From: Neonectria sp. B-13
Lineage: Eukaryota; Ascomycota; Sordariomycetes; Hypocreales; Nectriaceae
Reading direction: 5' to 3'
Assembly: GCA_002682825.1 (NCBI GenBank)
Contig: NOKP01000018.1
Location: 871,783-935,782 of the forward strand
Length of the DNA stretch: 64,000 nt
Shown: in pieces, positions 59,107 through 64,000 of the stretch
How positions within the stretch are numbered: position 1 is the first letter of the stretch
How the letters are laid out: each line of letters starts with the position of its first letter
Made by a program: the position numbers and the translations under genes
The notes under the pieces: generated by a model
Seen by the model: the letters and a program-made list of their open reading frames with translations, nothing else
Databases searched by the model: none
What the model was told of the DNA's origin: nothing

Positions 59107-60232
59107 GGCTTCGGAAGATGATCGCCGCGCAACAGGATTGACTTAGTCGAGAGAGATGAGAAGGTGAAGACTTGCAAGAGTGGGATCTAAGTGGCGGACT
59201 TAGAGTTGGAGGGGTGGGCTGGAGAATATTTATTGTTTCGCTATCGATAACACTCCGCTATCGCAGTTGGTGCGTCACTTATGCCGACCTGCACATGTTT
59301 TTGGAGTCACGTAGCTAGGTAGACTGGAGAGTCACTTCCTCTTATTTACCTTTATAAGCCCTAGTGCTCGATCGCAGTCAATTGAGGCCTTTTCGACGGT
59401 TCAATTGACTCATTACATTACTTGAAAGACTCGATCAAACAAGCTATTTTCGCTACTTTTGTTGAGAAGCCAGGCTAGGAGTCACGTCCACTGTCTCGAA
59501 CCCCCACCCGGGCTGCCATCTCAACCGCATTAGGTCGGAGGTGCATGGATGGGACTGCTGGGTACAAGCAAATATCGTGGGTGCGAAAGGATGATTATGA
59601 CTATGAATCGCTGACGACTTCTAATTTGATTAACCTTGCAAGCTTCTCGCACGGGAGCCGTACCCTCACGCTTCTTTCTTGTCGACTCGTCCTCATGGGG
59701 ACTCCTTTGCTATACGTCTACACTTTGTGTCGCTAAGACAGGAAACTCACTTCCTATGAGATAATTAACAGACCACAGTCATCATAGAGTCCTCGGCCGC
59801 CCGAATGAGACGATGATAGACCTGTGAGCAAGGGCACAGAATCTCCAGTAGATTCAGAGCGTGTGATGTCAAGTACAGATAAAGAAGTAAGACCGATCAT
59901 CGAGGATCGCCGAACCTAGGTACTTGTGTCAAAATATTCAAGATACATATTAATATACAGCCAATGGCGCTGGCCACTGGTCTCCCAAAACACCTTCCGT
60001 CTAACTTAGGTCTGTCTGTCAACATTCCTGTCCTAGTCCACCAACTGCCGCCCACTCCCCCACGAAGCTTCTTCTCTGGCTCAGAGTCCAACTTCCAAGC
60101 TCAACTCCCCGAGTAAGAATACGGAGTCAAGCGGGCAGCCACATACGAGGGTAGCCGCGATACCCGGGAAAGTATCAAGTCACCTCAACTTGGGAAAATG
60201 GCAAAAGCAAATTTACCAGCTCTGCACCCCTA
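59107..60232. other. Intergenic: arg8 promoter and atg27 3' region
   Basis: 1.1 kb. The arg8-proximal half carries the TGACTC cluster listed separately; the rest has no visible feature. Confidence 0.6.
59304..59484 (-). promoter_or_regulatory. Cluster of four TGACTC (Gcn4/CPC-1) cores upstream of arg8
   Basis: GAGTCA, the reverse complement of TGACTC, lies at 59304-59309, 59329-59334 and 59479-59484, and the full heptamer TGACTCA at 59406-59412. Distances to the arg8 ATG are about 200, 225, 300 and 375 bp. Far less than one TGACTC is expected in 380 bp of random DNA on both strands, so the cluster is unlikely to be chance. Gcn4/CPC-1 sites of this form drive general amino-acid control. Confidence 0.7.
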
Positions 60233-61471
60233 TCAAACCGCACTATAACCACCCCGACTTCCAGTGCCCTGGACAGTGTTCAAAACCCGACGAACCCAAT
60301 CCTTCAGCAGGTATGGAACGTCGCGGATGCTATCGCTGTGAGGGAGCAGATCCCATCCTCGAGCACCGTAGCGGTTGTAATTCAACCAGCTTGAGAATAC
60401 CAAGTAAGCAGCAATACCAAGGAACGCCCTGAAATTACGTTAGTGTGTGCCGTCAGTGGGAGTCTCGAAGCAGAACTTACACAACAACAAACCAGGTGAA
60501 GAAGCCCCAGTGGGTGCTGTCGTCACCACCATCGTCACCCTCCTCTCGCTTCTCGCAAGCATACTTGGTGTACCATGTCAAGCGCAGGACATCGGCGTCC
60601 TTCTCGGATGTGTAGCCATCCCAGATGAGGGAAGCGTCCTCGTTCTTGAGCTGGTGCTCCTGAGAGGGGTCCTCCTCGCCGTCCTTATCTTTGTCTCCGT
60701 CCTCTTTCTTGTCGTCGTCCTCCTTCTTGTCGTCATCCTCTTTCTTGTCGTCGTCCTCCTTCTTGTCGTCATCCTCCTTCTTGTCACCATCCTCTTTCTT
60801 GTCACCGTCTTCTTTCTTCTCCTCATCTCCTCGGAGCCGCAATTTGGTGTACTTGTCCTCCGAAGTCCATTCACCCTCGGTTCCTGTCTTGTTGTGGTCG
60901 CAAATGAATTCAATGACGGCCCTCTGGGTTCGATCTTCCTTGGCCGAGCCACCAATAGGGTGGTGCTTGCCACCCTTGAGAACCAATCGCAGGCCTTCTT
61001 TCTGGGAGTCCGCAGTAGAGTCGCTCGTCTTCAGTCTTGCCAGGCTGTAGTCAAAACGCGTACCGCCGTAATTTTCAAGAGCTCCCGCCATCGCGTTGAT
61101 ATCCAGGATAGTATCCATTTCGTCCTCGTCCTTTAGGAGGCGCGTGATCGCGCACACTGGAACTCGTCAGCACTTTGCTTATCCACCTTGTAAACGAGAA
61201 ACCCACCCCTTGTGCCGTTCGGACATCTTTCTCCCTTCTTGGCCTTTCCGAGCGTCAGTGGTCCACAGACGTCCAGAGTGTATGTGGTGTTCAGGTGCGA
61301 GGGAGGGCTCGATTCGTAACGCGTCGTGACCACGGAGTGCGGCCCCTTCAGCTTCGACAGATCGAAGCTATGGCCATCAATCCGGATATTCTCGCAATTT
61401 AGCGAGGCCAGTCCTAGAACTGGCGCGACCAGGACAGGAAGCAGCAGTGCCGATAATTGTGACGGATGCAT
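60233..61471 (-). CDS. atg27: Autophagy-related protein 27 (Atg27)
   Basis: Exons 61471-61207, 61156-60481 and 60428-60233 give 378 aa. Atg27 is a type I membrane protein that cycles with Atg9 between Golgi, vacuole and autophagosome formation site. A signal peptide of about 20 residues is followed by the mannose-6-phosphate-receptor-homology domain: NCENIRIDGHSFDLS, GGPHSVV-like KGPHSVVTTRY, VCGPL, CPNGTR/VCAI across intron 1, and RLVLKGGKHH. One transmembrane helix (about 305-328) precedes the conserved cytosolic tail (NYNRYGARGWDLLP, then GTGSRGGYSAV). The lumenal part contains an unusual 50-residue block of DDKKED-like repeats (about 199-249), making the protein longer than yeast Atg27 (271 aa). 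Confidence 0.95.
60678..60827 (-). repeat. 15-bp coding minisatellite in atg27
   Basis: A run of 15-bp units encodes D/G-D-K-K-E-D pentamers about eight times, with small changes. The perfect in-frame period means copy-number change would not break the protein. Copy number is likely to vary between strains. Confidence 0.85.
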
Positions 61472-62235
61472 CGAGGAGGCGTGGCGAAGTCAGGATGAGA
61501 GAAGATAAGATGGTTGTTGGCTGTCACAGCCCGGGGCCAGGAGCGAGGCGGATAAGATGGAATCGTAGAGGAAGTACTGGACGCGGGGAAACAAGCTTTT
61601 ATTGTGAGAATGTCCGGCTCGTGTCGTCAAGAAGGTGCGTGATGAAATGGTCACGCTGCCTAGAGCTATCACGGGTTTGGGTGGACATAAACCAAGCTCC
61701 CCGACGAGGCGGTTGTGTCATCACTGCATGCGACGGCACTCGATTTGAGCACGTGACCACTCACGGGCCACCCTCAAGTTCAACTAGTCCCTTAGGTGCC
61801 TTAGTTCCTACGGCTACCTCGATCACGCAGTGTCGTCAACTACTAGTCTACCTCGTATTATTCGTAAGTGAGCAGGCACTCCAAAGGCACGTAGTGATAA
61901 AAGTCTGGAAACACATGTGGCAGCTGGACAATGATGATTCCTAACACAACTTATTGGTATGGTACACTTGATTCCCAGCCTGAGCCTAAACGCCATGTAA
62001 CCGACGCTTCCATCTCGACCTTGTAAAGACCAACACCCGCTCATCCCCCCCAAGAAAGTGCATCCATGAGATATCCCTGTCCTGACTCAAAAGAATTCCG
62101 CGGGGTATAAGCAACCATGCCCGAACTTGAAAACTGAGGCGAAATCACAAAACGTTACCGTCCCCTTAACTCCAGTTCCCCATCCTATTCGTCGTTCCAT
62201 CAACTCCGATCGCTGGAACCATCAGAATGGGCGCC
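61472..62235. other. Intergenic: atg27 promoter and 3' end of the next gene
   Basis: 764 bp without coding signal. Confidence 0.6.
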
Positions 62236-64000
62236 TTACATCCCCTGATGACCCATCATTCCGTTCATCCCCTGCATTTGTTGCTGTTGCATTTGTTGTT
62301 GTTGCATCTGCATCTGCTGCTGTTGCTGCTGCTGCATCAACATCTGTTGCTGCTGTGCCCTACGCTGAGCAAGGTTTTGTTGAAAGAGGTGCGTAGCTTG
62401 TGCTATCGACGTTTGTTTCACCTTTTCCATGACTTCTGGGGGAATGCGCTCCAGTCCTCCATGCTTAGAAGCAAGGGTTTGCAGCATCTTTTGATACAAG
62501 ACCCGAGCTTGGTTCTGAATTTGAAGCTGCACAGGATTTCCGCCCATTTGTTGCTGTTGGGGTTGCTGCTGAGGCTGCTGCTGCTGCTGTTGTTGCTGCT
62601 GTTGCTGTTGCTGCTGCTGCTGTTGCTGCTGCTGCTGTTGCTGCTGCTGTATTGCCGCAAGAGCCTGCAGATTCATGTTGTTACCGTTCATCATTTGGCC
62701 GCTGACTTGGCGCTGCATAGGATTGCCCATCTGACCGCCCATCTGATTCATTCGTTGCATTTGCTGCTGTAGCTGCGCTTGCATCTGAGGCGTCATCTGG
62801 CGCATTTGACTCCCCTGCATATTCTGAAGCTGCTGGGCATACTGCTGCGCGAGTTGCTGCTGGTTCATCATGCCACCTTGCTGCTGTTGCTGCTGCTGTT
62901 GTTGCTGCTGCTGCTGTTGCTGCTGTTGTTGGTGTTGCTGTTGCTGTTGCTGTAACAGCATTTGTCGCTGCATCATTTGCATCATCTGCTGCTGCTGCTG
63001 GGGTGACATGGCCTGGCCATTCATGTTGCCATTAGCAACACCGTTTTGCATCGCGGCGAGTTGTTGTTGCTGTGCAATAGCTCGTTGCTGCGCCGCCATA
63101 TGGGCAATAACTTGCGGATTGGTCTGCTGGCCCATAGCCTGGTTGTTCATCATCATGGCTTGTGCTTGTCCCATCTGGGAGTTCTGGGCCATCATGTTAG
63201 GAGGCGGACTAGCCTGAGTCATGCGAGGAGTCGCAACCATGGCGGGCCGATTGATTGGCGTTCCGTGCGGGATGTTGGGCGTTGAATGAGGAATACGCGG
63301 TGTTCCAGACGGGTGGCTCTGCTGGCTGCCCCGTGAAGACATGTTATGGGCCATCGGGACGGACATAGGGTGGTTCTGAACCACCGAAGAAGGTCTAGGA
63401 GGGCTGGCCGCCACGCCGGAGTTTGTCTGCTGCATTGGGACGCTACCGACCATAGGAGAGGACATGTTTTGAGGCGTTCCTTGTCTGGCCACAGGTGAAG
63501 AAGCAGGAGGTTGAGAGATCTGAGCCTGAAAACGCGGTTGTGCTTGCGCAGTCATGCCGTTGGTCACAGGTGTAGGCGTGACACCAGCCCCATTTGACAT
63601 GTTATTGACCATTGCTCCGTTCTGGACAGGATGAGCGTGTTGTGGCTGAGCCATGTTTGGTCTCTGGGCATTTTGATTGCTTGGCGTCGATGCGGCTGCC
63701 CGCGCCTGTCGGACTGCTTCTGCCTGTCGCTGAGCTGCCTCTCTTGCTGTAGCGGCTTCCCGCCTATTGCGTTCTTGCTCTGCTGCTTGCTGCCTTTGTG
63801 CTAAGACCAATGCTTCTTGCTGCTGTTGCTGTTGCTGCTGCTGTTGTTGCTGTTGCTGCTGCTGTCTCTGTTGCTGCAACCTTCGGTCGTTCTCTTGTTG
63901 CTTGATCTTCTCCTGCTCCTTCTTCTCGGCATGCTCTCGTTTAATATCCGCAATGACCTGGAAACGCTCGAATCGAGGCTCGAATGTTGCCGCGCCGTTT
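62236..64000 (-). CDS. spt20: Glutamine-rich protein, probable SAGA subunit Spt20 (C-terminal part)
   Basis: The frame runs from the right edge (start outside the window) to TAA at 62236; 587 codons plus two bases are visible. The first visible residues (TFEPRFERFQVIADIKRE) and a charged helix (EHAEKKEQEKIKQQENDRR) lead into long polyglutamine tracts. Met/Pro/Gln/Asn-rich sequence follows, with one ordered-looking island near the C-terminus (ARVLYQKMLQTLASKHGG, PPEVMEKVKQTSIAQATHLF). This layout fits fungal Spt20, a scaffold of the SAGA coactivator complex. The diagnostic N-terminal Spt20 domain lies outside the window, so another Gln-rich coactivator is possible. CAG/CAA tracts (for example 62570-62650, 62878-62960, 63810-63870) are probably length-variable. 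Confidence 0.62.
   Translation of the reverse strand, partial: NGAATFEPRFERFQVIADIKREHAEKKEQEKIKQQENDRRLQQQRQQQQQQQQQQQQQQQQEALVLAQRQQAAEQERNRREAATAREAAQRQAEAVRQARAAASTPSNQNAQRPNMAQPQHAHPVQNGAMVNNMSNGAGVTPTPVTNGMTAQAQPRFQAQISQPPASSPVARQGTPQNMSSPMVGSVPMQQTNSGVAASPPRPSSVVQNHPMSVPMAHNMSSRGSQQSHPSGTPRIPHSTPNIPHGTPINRPAMVATPRMTQASPPPNMMAQNSQMGQAQAMMMNNQAMGQQTNPQVIAHMAAQQRAIAQQQQLAAMQNGVANGNMNGQAMSPQQQQQMMQMMQRQMLLQQQQQQHQQQQQQQQQQQQQQQQQQGGMMNQQQLAQQYAQQLQNMQGSQMRQMTPQMQAQLQQQMQRMNQMGGQMGNPMQRQVSGQMMNGNNMNLQALAAIQQQQQQQQQQQQQQQQQQQQQQQQQPQQQPQQQQMGGNPVQLQIQNQARVLYQKMLQTLASKHGGLERIPPEVMEKVKQTSIAQATHLFQQNLAQRRAQQQQMLMQQQQQQQMQMQQQQMQQQQMQGMNGMMGHQGM

Overview
The window comes from a filamentous ascomycete (Pezizomycotina), most likely a Sordariomycete. 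Supporting signs are short introns (about 45-70 nt) with CTAAC/CTGAC-like branch sites, GC-rich coding DNA, long gene-poor intergenic stretches, and a gene set that includes a cutinase, AcuM, a Zip4/Spo22 meiosis protein, Atg27 and Spt20. I see no transposon, CRISPR array, rRNA gene or credible tRNA gene. Gene models were spliced by hand by joining open frames at GT-AG borders (one GC-AG), and every complete model closes in frame.

Layout. 3-263 (+): 3' end of a kynurenine aminotransferase. 1406-5616 (+): xanthine dehydrogenase. 9486-11940 (+): AcuM/Rds2-type gluconeogenesis regulator behind a 3.9-kb leader/intergenic region. 12416-15590 (+): Zip4/Spo22, with one in-frame TAG in exon 5. 16076-18703 (-): Zn2Cys6 regulator. 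18704-27577: an 8.9-kb stretch with no recognisable gene. 27578-28648 (+): adenine deaminase. 29012-32616 (-): ubiquitin-chain factor Ufd2. 33567-35219 (-): RING/TRAF-type zinc-finger protein. 36904-39758 (+): calpain-like protease. 40875-41666 (+): cutinase. 42982-45291 (+): hormone-sensitive-lipase-like hydrolase. 45292-51098: a second gene-poor stretch of 5.8 kb. 51099-53309 (+): glutamate decarboxylase. 55156-56984 (+): secreted protein of unknown function. 57690-59106 (-): acetylornithine aminotransferase. 60233-61471 (-): Atg27. 62236-64000 (-): C-terminal part of a glutamine-rich protein, probably Spt20.

Most neighbours are housekeeping genes and do not form one pathway. Two act in purine catabolism (adenine deaminase gives hypoxanthine, which xanthine dehydrogenase oxidises to uric acid). 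They lie 22 kb apart, and each has a CGG-N6-CCGA motif upstream that resembles the purine-regulator UaY site. The arginine gene has four TGACTC cores within about 375 bp, as expected for general amino-acid control (Gcn4/CPC-1).

The most striking observation is in zip4. Codon 672 reads TAG where related proteins appear to have tryptophan, and the frame stays open and family-like for 282 more codons. The TAG sits in the 11-nt loop of a perfect 9-bp hairpin, with U just before the A. Those are the published hallmarks of the perithecium-specific A-to-I mRNA editing of Sordariomycetes, in which UAG is recoded to UGG. I propose that full-length Zip4 is made only after editing during sexual development.
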